In this document: one piece after another, positions 1 through 7,438 of the stretch
How positions within the stretch are numbered: position 1 is the first letter of the stretch
Layout: each line of letters begins with the position of its first letter
From: Lachnospiraceae bacterium
GTDB taxonomy: Bacteria > Bacillota > Clostridia > Lachnospirales > Lachnospiraceae
Direction: 5' to 3'
DNA length: 21,352 bases
Assembly (NCBI GenBank): GCA_014804495.1
Contig: JAAUZS010000039.1
Location: forward strand, 40,756-62,107
Translations under genes and position numbers: made by a program
The notes under the pieces: generated by a model
Seen by the model: the letters and a program-made list of their open reading frames with translations, nothing else
Told to the model about the DNA's origin: nothing
The model's database searches: none

Positions 1-648
1 GCTAATTTCAACGCACTGTTGGATCGTTGTGAGGATCCGGAGAAAATGATTGACCAGTATCTTAGAAATCTGGAGCAGGATTTTGCTAAGGTAAAAGCGG
101 AAACAGCATCAATCATGGCGGAGGAAAAAAGCGCTAAAAGGAAATTGGATGATTGCGAATCAGAAATCGCCAAGATGACAGAATATGCAAAGAAGGCTGT
201 TACAGCCGGCAATGATAATGAAGCGCGTCAGTTTCTGGAGAAAAAGGCTGAGCTTACACAGAAACAGGAAGTACTGGCGAAGAATTATGAAATGGCATGC
301 GATAATTCCGCTAAAATGCGTCAGATGCATGACAAGCTGGAGGATGATATATCCGATTTGAAGAGCAGAAGGGATATGCTGAAAGCAAAAGTAAAAGTGG
401 CTGAAACCCAGAAAAGGATGAGCGGAATCGGTTCAGGCTTAGAGAGCGCAGGCAGTAATCTGGCAGCGTTTGACAAAATGGAAGAGAAAGTCAACAAAAT
501 GCTGGATGAAGCAGACGCTATGAATGAACTGAACAGACAGCCTGCTAAGGACAGCGCGGCTGAGCTTGCAAGAAAGTATGATGCAGAAAACAAGAAAGCG
601 GCTGTAGATGATGAACTGGCAGCGTTAAAGGCAGAGATGGGACTGTAA
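1..648 (+). CDS. pspA: PspA/IM30 family protein (5' end outside window)
   Basis: The reading frame is open from the first base, so the true start lies upstream; the TTG at 19 is an internal Leu codon in a stretch reading ALLDRCEDPEKMI, typical of the PspA/IM30/Vipp1 amino terminus. The remainder is almost entirely charged coiled coil (heptad-rich from about residue 10 to 150 of the visible part), followed by an Ala/Lys/Glu-rich tail ending in LAALKAEMGL. Proteins of this family bind anionic membrane lipids, oligomerise, and protect membrane integrity under envelope stress. The next gene encodes an SPFH/zinc-ribbon protein, a pairing resembling the pspA-ydjI neighbourhood of Bacillus, which supports a membrane-stress role. 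Only roughly the first 10-20 residues should be missing. Family assignment is firm; which stress induces it cannot be seen because the promoter is outside the window. Confidence 0.9.
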   Translation, partial: ANFNALLDRCEDPEKMIDQYLRNLEQDFAKVKAETASIMAEEKSAKRKLDDCESEIAKMTEYAKKAVTAGNDNEARQFLEKKAELTQKQEVLAKNYEMACDNSAKMRQMHDKLEDDISDLKSRRDMLKAKVKVAETQKRMSGIGSGLESAGSNLAAFDKMEEKVNKMLDEADAMNELNRQPAKDSAAELARKYDAENKKAAVDDELAALKAEMGL

Positions 649-652
649 CAAT

Positions 653-677
653 AGTAAGCGACATAATGTCATTTACT
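653..677 (+). other. Intergenic hairpin between pspA-like and SPFH genes
   Basis: The left arm AGTAAGCGACA pairs with the right arm TGTCATTTACT around a three-base loop, with one mismatch and one G-U pair. No T-run follows, so it is unlikely to be an intrinsic terminator. It may separate or stabilise the two cistrons of one transcript. Function is inference. Confidence 0.4.
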
Positions 678-712
678 ATGATACATAAAGTGAAAGGTAT
701 GGGTCATTACAA

Positions 713-1684
713 ATGGGTTTATTTTCAAATCAGTTTTCTAATGTAGTGGAATGGAACGAGTCAAGAGAAGGCGTTCTGTTCTATAAATGGCAGAATCAGG
801 AAATAAAGAAAGGCTCCAAGCTGATTATTCGTCCGGGTCAGGATGCCATATTTATGTATAACGGCGTAGTGGAAGGTATTTTTGAGGATGAAGGAAGCTA
901 TGATATCGAGTCGGACATTATTCCATTCCTGACTACGCTTAAAAGCTTTAAATTCGGTTTTAATACGCCCCTTAGGGCAGAAGTTCTTTTTATAAATACG
1001 AAAGAGGTTCTGGTAAAATGGGGAACCAAGAATGCGCTCAATCTTCCTGCGCAGGGACTGCCGGGAGGTATGCCGATTCGGGCATTCGGAACATTCAACT
1101 GTAAAATAGCAGATCATGCGGTTGTAATCGATAAACTTGCAGGTATCAGGCAGATGTATACGGTAGATGATGTAAAAGAGCGTATCATTGCAAGTCTTGA
1201 CCAGCTTCTGATGAGCTGGATAGCCAAGGAAGGCAGGGATATGTTCAACCTTCAGGTGGATGCAAGGAGTATAGCCAAGGGCATTGAATCCGATTTGGAT
1301 ATGGATATGCGTAAGATTGGCATAGCTATTACCGATTTTACGATTGAAAGTTTCTCATATCCGGAAGAAGTTAAGAAGATGCAGGAAAAAGCGGCTGCAC
1401 AATCCATGGTAGGTGATATGAATAAGTATACTCAGATGGCGGCAGCGGACGGCATGAGTAAAGGACGTGCAGGAGGCGGTCTTGCTTCCGATATGGTAAA
1501 TGTCCAGATGGGTATGGCAATCGGACAGCAGATGGTCAATCAGATGAACCAGAACCAAAACAACGGTATGCAGAGTACGATGCAAAATGCAGGGAACTCG
1601 GCGGCTCCGAAGTTCTGTCCTAACTGCGGAACACCTTCAAACGGAATGAAATTCTGCGGAAATTGCGGGAATCAACTATTTTAG
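713..1684 (+). CDS. SPFH-domain protein with C-terminal zinc ribbon (YdjI-like)
   Basis: The 323-residue protein starts MGLFSNQFSNVVEW, a typical opening of the YdjI/'virion core protein-like' SPFH family. An SPFH (band-7-like) domain covers about residues 20-240 (IIRPGQDAIFMYNGVVEG, then VKERIIASLDQLLM). A Met/Gln/Asn-rich low-complexity linker spans about 240-298. The last 24 residues form a double-CxxC zinc ribbon (Cys302, 305, 315, 318). There is no signal peptide or membrane helix. It sits 64 bases after the PspA-like gene and 12 bases before the helicase gene. In Bacillus, YdjI is linked to recruiting PspA to stressed membranes, and the same partnership is likely here. The start is the first ATG after a GAAAGG motif about 14 bases upstream, a somewhat long spacing. 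Membrane stress role is inferred from family and neighbour. Confidence 0.85.
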   Translation: MGLFSNQFSNVVEWNESREGVLFYKWQNQEIKKGSKLIIRPGQDAIFMYNGVVEGIFEDEGSYDIESDIIPFLTTLKSFKFGFNTPLRAEVLFINTKEVLVKWGTKNALNLPAQGLPGGMPIRAFGTFNCKIADHAVVIDKLAGIRQMYTVDDVKERIIASLDQLLMSWIAKEGRDMFNLQVDARSIAKGIESDLDMDMRKIGIAITDFTIESFSYPEEVKKMQEKAAAQSMVGDMNKYTQMAAADGMSKGRAGGGLASDMVNVQMGMAIGQQMVNQMNQNQNNGMQSTMQNAGNSAAPKFCPNCGTPSNGMKFCGNCGNQLF

Positions 1685-1696
1685 AAGGATGACAAA

Positions 1697-4072
1697 ATGG
1701 GCATTTACGATACTTTGAATGAACAGCAGAAAAAAGCGGTCTTTGCAACAAAAGGACCTATTTTAGTACTGGCCGGGGCGGGGAGCGGTAAGACCCGCGC
1801 CCTGACCCATAGAATTGCATATTTAATAGAGGAAGAAGGAGTATCGCCGTATAATATACTGGCGATTACTTTTACTAACAAAGCAGCGGGAGAGATGCGG
1901 GAGCGCGCGCAAAATTTATGCGCTTTCGGCGATCAGGTGTGGGTATCCACATTTCACTCGACCTGCGTGAGGATTCTCAGACGCTATATAGACAGGATTG
2001 GATTTGACAACAATTTCACTATTTATGATACTGACGACCAGAAGGGAATTATCAAAGAAGTCTGCAAGAAACTCTCAATTGACACGAAGATGTTAAAAGA
2101 GAGGACAATTTTAAGCGCTATTTCTTCTGCCAAAGACGAGTTGATTTCTCCCGAAGAGTATGAAAAGCAGGGCGCGTGGGATTATAACGGCAGCAGGATT
2201 GCAAAAGCCTATAAAGAATATCAGGCAACCCTTAGGAAGAACAATGCTCTTGATTTTGATGATTTGATAGTCAAAACAGTCGAGCTTTTTAAAAATAATC
2301 CTGAGGTGCTTGATTCATATCAAAACAGGTTTCAGTATATAATGGTAGATGAGTATCAGGATACCAATACCGCACAGTTTGAATTAATCAGGTTACTGGC
2401 TTCTAAGTACAGGAATCTGTGCGTGGTAGGCGATGACGACCAGTCAATCTATAAATTCAGGGGTGCCAATATCCGCAATATCTTGGATTTTGAAAAAGTA
2501 TATCCCGAAGCCTGCGTTATTAAGCTGGAGCAGAATTACCGCTCCACGCAGAATGTTCTTGATGCGGCCAATGCGGTGATTAAGAACAATGCCGGACGCA
2601 AAGATAAAGCGCTTTGGACCATGAAGGAGGGCGGAAACCCGATTCATTTCCGCCGTTTTGATACGGCTTATGAAGAAGCGGACTACATTACAGAAGACAT
2701 ACATGAAAAGAAATTGAATGCTGTAGCGGATTACGGCGATTGCGCAGTGCTTTACCGTACCAATGCACAGTCACGTATGCTGGAAGAGCGTTTCGTCATT
2801 AAAGGAATTCCTTATCAGGTAGTCGGCGGAGTTAACTTCTATTCCAGAAAAGAAATTAAGGATATACTGGCATATTTAAAGACTATTGATAACGGCAGGG
2901 ATGACGTAGCTGTAAAAAGAATTATAAATGTACCCAAAAGAGGAATCGGCACTGCGACCATTCAGCGCGTTCAGGACTATGCAGACAGCCGGAATATCAG
3001 CTTTTATGACGCTCTGCGAGAAGCAGACAATATTGTGGCAATCGGTAAGAGCGCTTCCAAACTTAAGCCTTTCGTTACAATGATACAGGCATTTAGAAGT
3101 AAACTGGAATTTCTAAGTATTAATGCTCTGATCGAGGATATATTGGAAACTACAGGATATGTCCGTGAGCTGGAAGCTTCAGATGATGAGGATTCTGATG
3201 ACAGAATAGAAAATATATACGAACTTCTCAGCAAAGCAGCGGCTTATGTGGAACTGCATAAAGATGCCGGTTTAAGTGAATTTCTGGAAGAGGTTGCGTT
3301 AGTAGCGGATATAGATCAGGTAGTGGACGGAAATAACAGGGTGCTGCTCATGACATTGCATAGCGCCAAAGGATTGGAATTTCCTTATGTATATCTTGCC
3401 GGACTCGAAGACGGTATTTTTCCGAGTTATATGACAACTGTGTCAGATGACCCGTCAGACGTTGAAGAAGAAAGACGTCTTGCCTATGTGGGAATCACCA
3501 GAGCCAAAGATGACCTGACGATTACCTGTGCCAGATCCCGCATGATTCGCGGTGAGACGCAGTATAATCCGGTCAGTCGTTTTGTTAAGGAGATACCTCC
3601 GCTTTTATTAGACAACCAGCTGCCGGAGCCGGGATATTCCCAGACGAAATCGTGGGAAAGACCTCAGGTAAGCACAAGTCAAGACAGCTACAGCCGTAAT
3701 GGTTCAGGAAGCTATGTAAGGCAGTTCGGAAAGGATGCTGATACGATTTTCGATAAGCCAAAGGCTGTCGCAAGACCGAAAGTAGTCGTTAAACCAAAGC
3801 GGACGGCATATGAGGACCAGCCGTATATCACAAGAGCAGCCGCTAAAATGGCGGAGCAGACATCGCAATCAGCCGGAATGGGAGAAGCAGCGGTCGGCGG
3901 GTCAGGAGCTCTTGGCTATGAGCAGGGCGACAGGGTCAGACATCAAAAATACGGAGAGGGTACCGTGATGAAGATTGAGCCCGGAGCGAGAGACTTTCAG
4001 GTGACGGTAGTATTTGACGAAGTGGGGCAGAAGATTATGTACGCAGGCTTCGCTAAGCTTAAGAAAGTCTGA
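1697..4072 (+). CDS. pcrA: ATP-dependent 3'-5' DNA helicase PcrA/UvrD
   Basis: The 791-residue superfamily 1A helicase carries all hallmark motifs: Walker A GAGSGKTR (27-34), motif Ia around ITFTNKAAGEM, Walker B DEYQDTN (218-224), motif III GDDDQSIYKFRGA (245-257), motif IV QNYRST, motif V LMTLHSAKGLEF (about 550-561) and motif VI RRLAYVGITRAK. After a Gln/Pro/Ser-rich linker (about 650-735), the C-terminus has the Tudor-like PcrA domain (GDRVRHQKYGEGTV...FAKLKKV), which contacts RNA polymerase in PcrA proteins. It unwinds DNA in repair, removes recombinase filaments and resolves transcription-replication conflicts. An AAGGAT ribosome binding site precedes the ATG by a few bases. It is 12 bases from the SPFH gene, so transcription may continue from it. 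Length is slightly above the usual 720-750 because of the linker. Confidence 0.96.
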   Translation: MGIYDTLNEQQKKAVFATKGPILVLAGAGSGKTRALTHRIAYLIEEEGVSPYNILAITFTNKAAGEMRERAQNLCAFGDQVWVSTFHSTCVRILRRYIDRIGFDNNFTIYDTDDQKGIIKEVCKKLSIDTKMLKERTILSAISSAKDELISPEEYEKQGAWDYNGSRIAKAYKEYQATLRKNNALDFDDLIVKTVELFKNNPEVLDSYQNRFQYIMVDEYQDTNTAQFELIRLLASKYRNLCVVGDDDQSIYKFRGANIRNILDFEKVYPEACVIKLEQNYRSTQNVLDAANAVIKNNAGRKDKALWTMKEGGNPIHFRRFDTAYEEADYITEDIHEKKLNAVADYGDCAVLYRTNAQSRMLEERFVIKGIPYQVVGGVNFYSRKEIKDILAYLKTIDNGRDDVAVKRIINVPKRGIGTATIQRVQDYADSRNISFYDALREADNIVAIGKSASKLKPFVTMIQAFRSKLEFLSINALIEDILETTGYVRELEASDDEDSDDRIENIYELLSKAAAYVELHKDAGLSEFLEEVALVADIDQVVDGNNRVLLMTLHSAKGLEFPYVYLAGLEDGIFPSYMTTVSDDPSDVEEERRLAYVGITRAKDDLTITCARSRMIRGETQYNPVSRFVKEIPPLLLDNQLPEPGYSQTKSWERPQVSTSQDSYSRNGSGSYVRQFGKDADTIFDKPKAVARPKVVVKPKRTAYEDQPYITRAAAKMAEQTSQSAGMGEAAVGGSGALGYEQGDRVRHQKYGEGTVMKIEPGARDFQVTVVFDEVGQKIMYAGFAKLKKV

Positions 4073-4258
4073 TAGCGGTAGGTTTGTCAGTCTGATTTGC
4101 AATAATTGATAATATAAGATTTGTGATAAATCAATAATGATAGTGTAATAATAAAAAAATATGTAGTAAAAAATATAAATTAGTGGTATATTATTATTAT
4201 ACAATAGAGACGGCTATGATAAATACGCCGCTGAAAACATGAAAGAGAGGGTATAAGT

Positions 4259-4552
4259 ATGAGCAGAGTGGAAATTAGGGAAATCAAAGAGGAAGTTTTA
4301 AATAAATTGGATGAAGTATTAGATAATACGGGGGTGAATGAATTGTTAGGTAAAAAGAAAGAAGAAAAGAAAACAAATGTTATTGTATGGGTGTTAGCCG
4401 TTATTGGAGCAGTTGCCGCAGTTGCAGCTATTGCTTATGCTGTATATCGCTATATGCAGCCTGATTATCTGGATGACTTTGATGATGATTTCGATGACGA
4501 CTTTGATGATGATTTGTTTGAAGATGAAGACGAGGATACGCCGGAGGAATAA
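4259..4552 (+). CDS. Small single-pass membrane protein with Asp-rich tail
   Basis: The 97-residue protein is preceded by a good AGAGAGG ribosome binding site. A charged amphipathic N-terminus (about 1-38, EIKEEVLNKLDEVLDNTG) is followed by one hydrophobic helix (about 40-62, VIVWVLAVIGAVAAVAAIAY), then a Tyr/Arg boundary and an extremely acidic tail (about 69-97) built on a DDDF repeat. The Lys-rich stretch before the helix and absence of a signal cleavage site suggest an N-in, C-out orientation, but this is not proven. Similar short proteins with this opening and acidic tail seem common in Lachnospiraceae; I know no assigned function. The upstream 186 bases are very AT-rich and hold no clear promoter; the gene ends before an intrinsic terminator at 4640-4677. 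Confidence 0.8.
   Translation: MSRVEIREIKEEVLNKLDEVLDNTGVNELLGKKKEEKKTNVIVWVLAVIGAVAAVAAIAYAVYRYMQPDYLDDFDDDFDDDFDDDLFEDEDEDTPEE
4472..4513 (+). repeat. In-gene tandem repeat encoding DDDF units
   Basis: A 12-base unit of the form GAYGAYGAYTTY is repeated about three and a half times, coding for D-D-F-D-D-D-F-D-D-D-F-D-D-D-L. The copies differ only at third codon positions. Such repeats can expand or contract by slippage without frameshift. Confidence 0.75.
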
Positions 4553-4639
4553 TCGGAGGTAGTATAAGCCATTTTTCTAAGAATTGTGAAGTGATTTTTA
4601 CAAAGCAATTTTGGGAATACGATGAACTTGTATTTTAAG

Positions 4640-4677
4640 CGGGATGTACTGAATATAAGCGGTGCATCCCGTCTTTT
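4640..4677 (+). terminator. Rho-independent terminator after small membrane protein
   Basis: Stem CGGGATGTAC (4640-4649) pairs with GTGCATCCCG (4662-4671) with one G-U pair, a 12-base loop, and the T-rich tail TCTTTT (4672-4677). It lies 88 bases after the stop of the upstream gene and separates it from the methyltransferase gene. Confidence 0.8.
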
Positions 4678-4689
4678 ACGCTATGTGTG

Positions 4690-4708
4690 AGTATACAAAT
4701 GATATACT
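4690..4708. promoter_or_regulatory. Inverted repeat upstream of rlmD
   Basis: AGTATA and TATACT form a perfect inverted repeat around a 7-base spacer. The half TGAGTATA recurs at 4750-4757 just before the gene. It could be an operator or part of a promoter region; AT-richness makes chance occurrence possible. Confidence 0.3.
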
Positions 4709-4762
4709 TTTTATTGCTTCTGTGGCTATTATTTTTGCTCGTAAAATATTGAGTATAAATCC

Positions 4763-6355
4763 GTGAATTTGAGAAAGGGCATGGTTGATAAAATAAAAAT
4801 GAAAAAGGGTCAGATTATCGAAGGAGTTGTACAAAGGGTTGACTTTCCCAATAAGGGAATTGTAGAGAACGCAGAGGGAATATGCGTAGTGAAGAATGCG
4901 CTTCCGGGGCAGAAAGTGAGATGCTCCGTGAATAAAGTCAGAAAAGGGAAAGCAGAGGGCAGATTATTGGAAATCGTGGAGCCTTCGCCATTTGAGCGGA
5001 CAAGCCCGTGTCCGCATTTTGGTATATGCGGAAGTTGTGTTTACCTCTCCCTATCTTATGAAGAACAGCTTAAACTCAAAGAAGCTCAGGTAAAGAAGCT
5101 GCTAGATTCCGTGTTGGAGAAGCAGGGGGGATTTGAATTTGAAGGAATCAAAGCAAGTCCCATATCCGGCGGTTATCGCAATAAAATGGAATTTACATTT
5201 GGAGATGAGGTAAAAGATGGTCCGCTTTCCCTTGGTATGCATAAAAGAGGAAGCTTTTATGATATTGTGCCTGTTACGGACTGTATAATTGTTGATGAGG
5301 ATTATCGGAAGATTTTGAAGTGTGTCAGAGACTATTTTGCGGATTTACGGGAACGAGCGGTTGACATAAAATTTTATCATAGACTGCGGCATGTGGGGTA
5401 TCTGCGCCATCTTTTAGTGCGAAAGGCGGCGAAAACAGGGGAAATACTAATTGCGTTGGTGACGACGACACAGGCACCGTGCGGAAATGCGGCGGGCTGG
5501 GATAAAACAAGCGAAAACATAACAGATGAGATTAATACAAGCGAAAACGAAATAGGTGCAAACGGTGGCGAGTATGCAGAGAAGCGTATATTGGAAGGCT
5601 TCAGACATGAACTGCTGAATATTCCACTTGACGGAAAAATTGTGGGTATTCTGCATACAAAAAATGATTCTCTTGCTGATGTGGTTCAGAGTGATGATAC
5701 AGAGATTCTGTATGGGCAGGATTACTTTTATGAGGAGCTGCTGGGATTAAAGTTCAGGATATCGGAATTTTCCTTTTTCCAGACCAACAGCTTGGGAGCG
5801 GAAGTATTGTATCAGACTGCAAGGGACTATATTATAGATTTTATTAAGCCGGCATCAGCATCTGTACCAGTATTATCGTCCGTAACATCATTACGGAATA
5901 TGCAGCAAACCGCAGGTGATAAGATTGTGTTTGATTTATATAGCGGAACAGGGACGATTGCCCAATTGATGGCTCCGGTAGCCAAGAAAGTAATCGGCGT
6001 GGAAATCGTAGAAGAAGCAGTGGAAGCAGCAAGGCAGAACGCGGAATTGAACGGTTTACATAATTGTGAATTTATTGCAGGTGATGTTCTAAAGGTGATT
6101 GACGAAATAGAAGAAAAGCCTGATATCATTATCCTAGACCCTCCACGCGACGGCATCAATCCCAAGGCGCTTGATAAGATTATCCGTTACGACGTAGAAT
6201 ATATTTTGTATATATCCTGTAAGCCAACCAGTCTTGTGCGGGATTTGGAAGTTTTTATAGAAAGAGGATACCGAGTGGAGAGGGCTGTAGCGGTTGATAT
6301 GTTTCCGTGGACGGGGAATGTGGAGACTATTTGCTGTTTAAACCGCATAAAATAA
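4763..6355 (+). CDS. rlmD: 23S rRNA (uracil-5-)-methyltransferase, RlmD/RlmCD family
   Basis: The protein is 530 residues from the GTG at 4763. In-frame ATGs at 4781 and 4799 are alternatives; none has a convincing ribosome binding site, so the start is unsettled. A TRAM RNA-binding domain occupies about 14-76. The [4Fe-4S] ligand cysteines appear at 83, 89 and 92 (CPHFGICGSC), with a fourth in VTDCIIVDE. The FSFFQTN motif precedes the SAM-binding fold (DLYSGTGTIAQ, VIGVEIVEEAV). DPPRDG begins at 459, and the nucleophilic Cys486 lies in ISCKPTSLVRD. The enzyme forms m5U in 23S rRNA using SAM. Family members are usually about 450-480 residues; the extra length comes from two Ser/Asn/Glu-rich insertions at about 240-275 and 362-388. 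Preceded by a terminator, so it probably has its own promoter. Confidence 0.93.
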   Translation: MNLRKGMVDKIKMKKGQIIEGVVQRVDFPNKGIVENAEGICVVKNALPGQKVRCSVNKVRKGKAEGRLLEIVEPSPFERTSPCPHFGICGSCVYLSLSYEEQLKLKEAQVKKLLDSVLEKQGGFEFEGIKASPISGGYRNKMEFTFGDEVKDGPLSLGMHKRGSFYDIVPVTDCIIVDEDYRKILKCVRDYFADLRERAVDIKFYHRLRHVGYLRHLLVRKAAKTGEILIALVTTTQAPCGNAAGWDKTSENITDEINTSENEIGANGGEYAEKRILEGFRHELLNIPLDGKIVGILHTKNDSLADVVQSDDTEILYGQDYFYEELLGLKFRISEFSFFQTNSLGAEVLYQTARDYIIDFIKPASASVPVLSSVTSLRNMQQTAGDKIVFDLYSGTGTIAQLMAPVAKKVIGVEIVEEAVEAARQNAELNGLHNCEFIAGDVLKVIDEIEEKPDIIILDPPRDGINPKALDKIIRYDVEYILYISCKPTSLVRDLEVFIERGYRVERAVAVDMFPWTGNVETICCLNRIK

Positions 6356-6392
6356 TGGTTTTCAAGTAATTAGAAGACATGAAAAAGGGTGG

Positions 6393-6412
6393 TTTGCCAC
6401 TCATTTGCCACT
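6393..6412 (+). repeat. Tandem 9-base repeat TTTGCCACT
   Basis: Two exact copies of TTTGCCACT (6393-6401 and 6404-6412) are separated by CA. The first copy can also form a hairpin with the preceding GGGTGG. It sits at the left edge of the patch of remnants between rlmD and the sulfur operon and could mark an old insertion boundary; that is inference, and no matching copy was found at the right edge. Confidence 0.45.
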
Positions 6413-6537
6413 ATAATTCTAAAAAACTTTCCAAAACGTTAAGAGAGTGAATGTTATAATTTGTTGAATCTTGTAGTATAATAAATTATCTATTTGTGTC
6501 AGAACTAACAATGGTTGCGAGCAGGAGCGGCAAATAT

Positions 6538-6750
6538 ATGATTAAGAACAATATTGAAGTAGATGTAAAAGTCAAATGTATAGAGAACAGAATCACTTAG
6601 GTACAGCTTGTGGAAACCGTTGGAATGACAGATTAGTATATCAACCGCATCATCAAAAAGCAGGACAGTGTTATGAATAAGACCTTCGTACAGATGCTGG
6701 AGGCTCTTGGCCATGATATTGAATTGACCTATGTGAAGAGAGAGGGATAA
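6538..6750 (+). pseudogene. Broken HTH (XRE-like) regulator with two amber stops
   Basis: One frame reads continuously for 70 codons from ATG 6538 to TAA 6748-6750 except for TAG at 6598-6600 and TAG at 6634-6636. The conceptual protein contains a helix-turn-helix-like stretch (VQLVETVGMTD, stop, YINRIIKKQDSVMNKTF) and ends VQMLEALGHDIELTYVKREG, matching the pattern of short Cro/CI-type DNA-binding proteins of Clostridia. Both stops fall where glutamine is common in such proteins (T-Q-x-Q-L and K-Q-Y-I), so single CAG to TAG transitions would explain both. TAG is an ordinary stop elsewhere in this window (for example at 1682-1684 and 13829-13831), so readthrough is not the natural explanation. 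No ribosome binding site is evident. Most likely a decayed accessory regulator. Confidence 0.75.
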
Positions 6751-6854
6751 TAAGCATTTTTATATGTTCGTTTTTTAGAACTCGTTAAGGTTCATAATTG
6801 GTGCTAGGAGCTATGGGTGCCAGTCTTCTGAAATAAAGCGAAAGGATGAAAATC

Positions 6855-7316
6855 ATGGCAAAGGAAAATGCTATCCTTAATGACGAGGATATTTTAAACG
6901 AGGAGTTTACTGAATCGTTTGATTTCGATGAATTAGTAGAGAAACTTCAAAGCCAATTGGAAGAACTTGCAGATATGCAGTTTTTGGAAGAAGAAAGAGA
7001 GAAAATTGGAAGTCCAGATAATATTGGTAATGTTATTATGGATGTTGTGTGGGAACAGTTTTTAAATCAAGTGGTTGTTACTGCAGGTGAGGATTTTATT
7101 AAGGAAAATAGAGGTCTTCACCTTGATTTGCGTACGGAAGCTCATGTGCAGAGCGTAGATAATTTTGAAAAACAAAAATATGCAACTCATAATACTTATG
7201 TTGATTATGAAGCACGGGGTGACGAATATAGATCAAATTTCTATACAGACCCAAACGTAAAACCCAAGAGGAAGATGAAAGCCTTGCAGCAAAAGGGCTA
7301 TTGGTGCTTTAAGTAA
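6855..7316 (+). CDS. Hypothetical acidic protein, possibly a truncated mobile-element protein
   Basis: The 153-residue protein starts at ATG 6855, which has AAAGG at 6841-6845 with 9-base spacing; an ATG at 6846 overlaps that site and is less likely. The first 60 residues are strongly acidic and helical (NDEDILNEEFTESFDFDELVEKL), followed by a mixed segment VIMDVVWEQFLNQVVVTAGEDFIKENRG and a basic C-terminus ending KALQQKGYWCFK. No membrane segment or signal peptide. I do not recognise a family with certainty. The N-terminal two thirds look to me like the start of longer clostridial accessory-element proteins, which would make this a 3'-truncated copy, but this rests on memory. It is flanked by a regulator pseudogene and a DUF3800 remnant, consistent with a decaying accessory patch. 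Its stop lies 6 bases before a bidirectional terminator shared with the minus-strand small RNA. Confidence 0.6.
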   Translation: MAKENAILNDEDILNEEFTESFDFDELVEKLQSQLEELADMQFLEEEREKIGSPDNIGNVIMDVVWEQFLNQVVVTAGEDFIKENRGLHLDLRTEAHVQSVDNFEKQKYATHNTYVDYEARGDEYRSNFYTDPNVKPKRKMKALQQKGYWCFK

Positions 7317-7432
7317 AGAAAAAGACCAACCATGCGGTTGGTCTGATCTTTCGATTTACCAATTGCCTAATGGTGACGCCAACACATGACGCTTACCTCG
7401 AAAACGGCACCTACATAGGACTTACTGTTGAT
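7315..7432 (-). ncRNA. Candidate small structured RNA beside DUF3800 remnant
   Basis: On the minus strand, a strong promoter at 7467-7439 is followed by about 118 bases without a convincing ORF, ending in an intrinsic terminator (7344-7323) with a TTTTCTTT tail. In the predicted transcript, GCGUCA (7392-7387) pairs with UGGCGU (7381-7376) around UGUGU, extended by GGU/ACC (7397-7395 with 7374-7372). GAUUUAUC (7437-7430) is complementary over 8 bases to GGUAAAUC (7360-7353), although the expected transcription start near 7432 would leave only part of that 5' strand in the RNA. Conserved RNA motifs associated with DUF3800 genes have been reported (the DUF3800 RNA motif families in Rfam); the DUF3800 remnant directly upstream on the same strand makes this a plausible member or relative. 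No covariation evidence is available here. Confidence 0.65.
7323..7344. terminator. Bidirectional intrinsic terminator
   Basis: A perfect 9-base stem AGACCAACC / GGTTGGTCT encloses the loop ATGC. On the minus strand it is followed by TTTTCTTT, a good tail for the small RNA. On the plus strand the tail GATCTTTCGATTT is weaker, but the hairpin lies just after the stop of the 6855-7316 gene. Confidence 0.8.
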
Positions 7433-7438
7433 AAATCT

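Noticed and set aside
4073..4258. Promoter for the small acidic-tail membrane protein
   Set aside because: The stretch is so AT-rich that many -10-like words occur, but none has a convincing -35 at the right distance.
6505..6714. 69-residue minus-strand ORF opposite the HTH pseudogene
   Set aside because: It looks like the complement of the plus-strand pseudogene frame, which has recognisable regulator features; no ribosome binding site or domain was seen.
6538..6750. Genetic-code recoding of TAG to glutamine
   Set aside because: Other genes in the window end normally with TAG and no phage genes surround the locus, so point-mutation decay is simpler.
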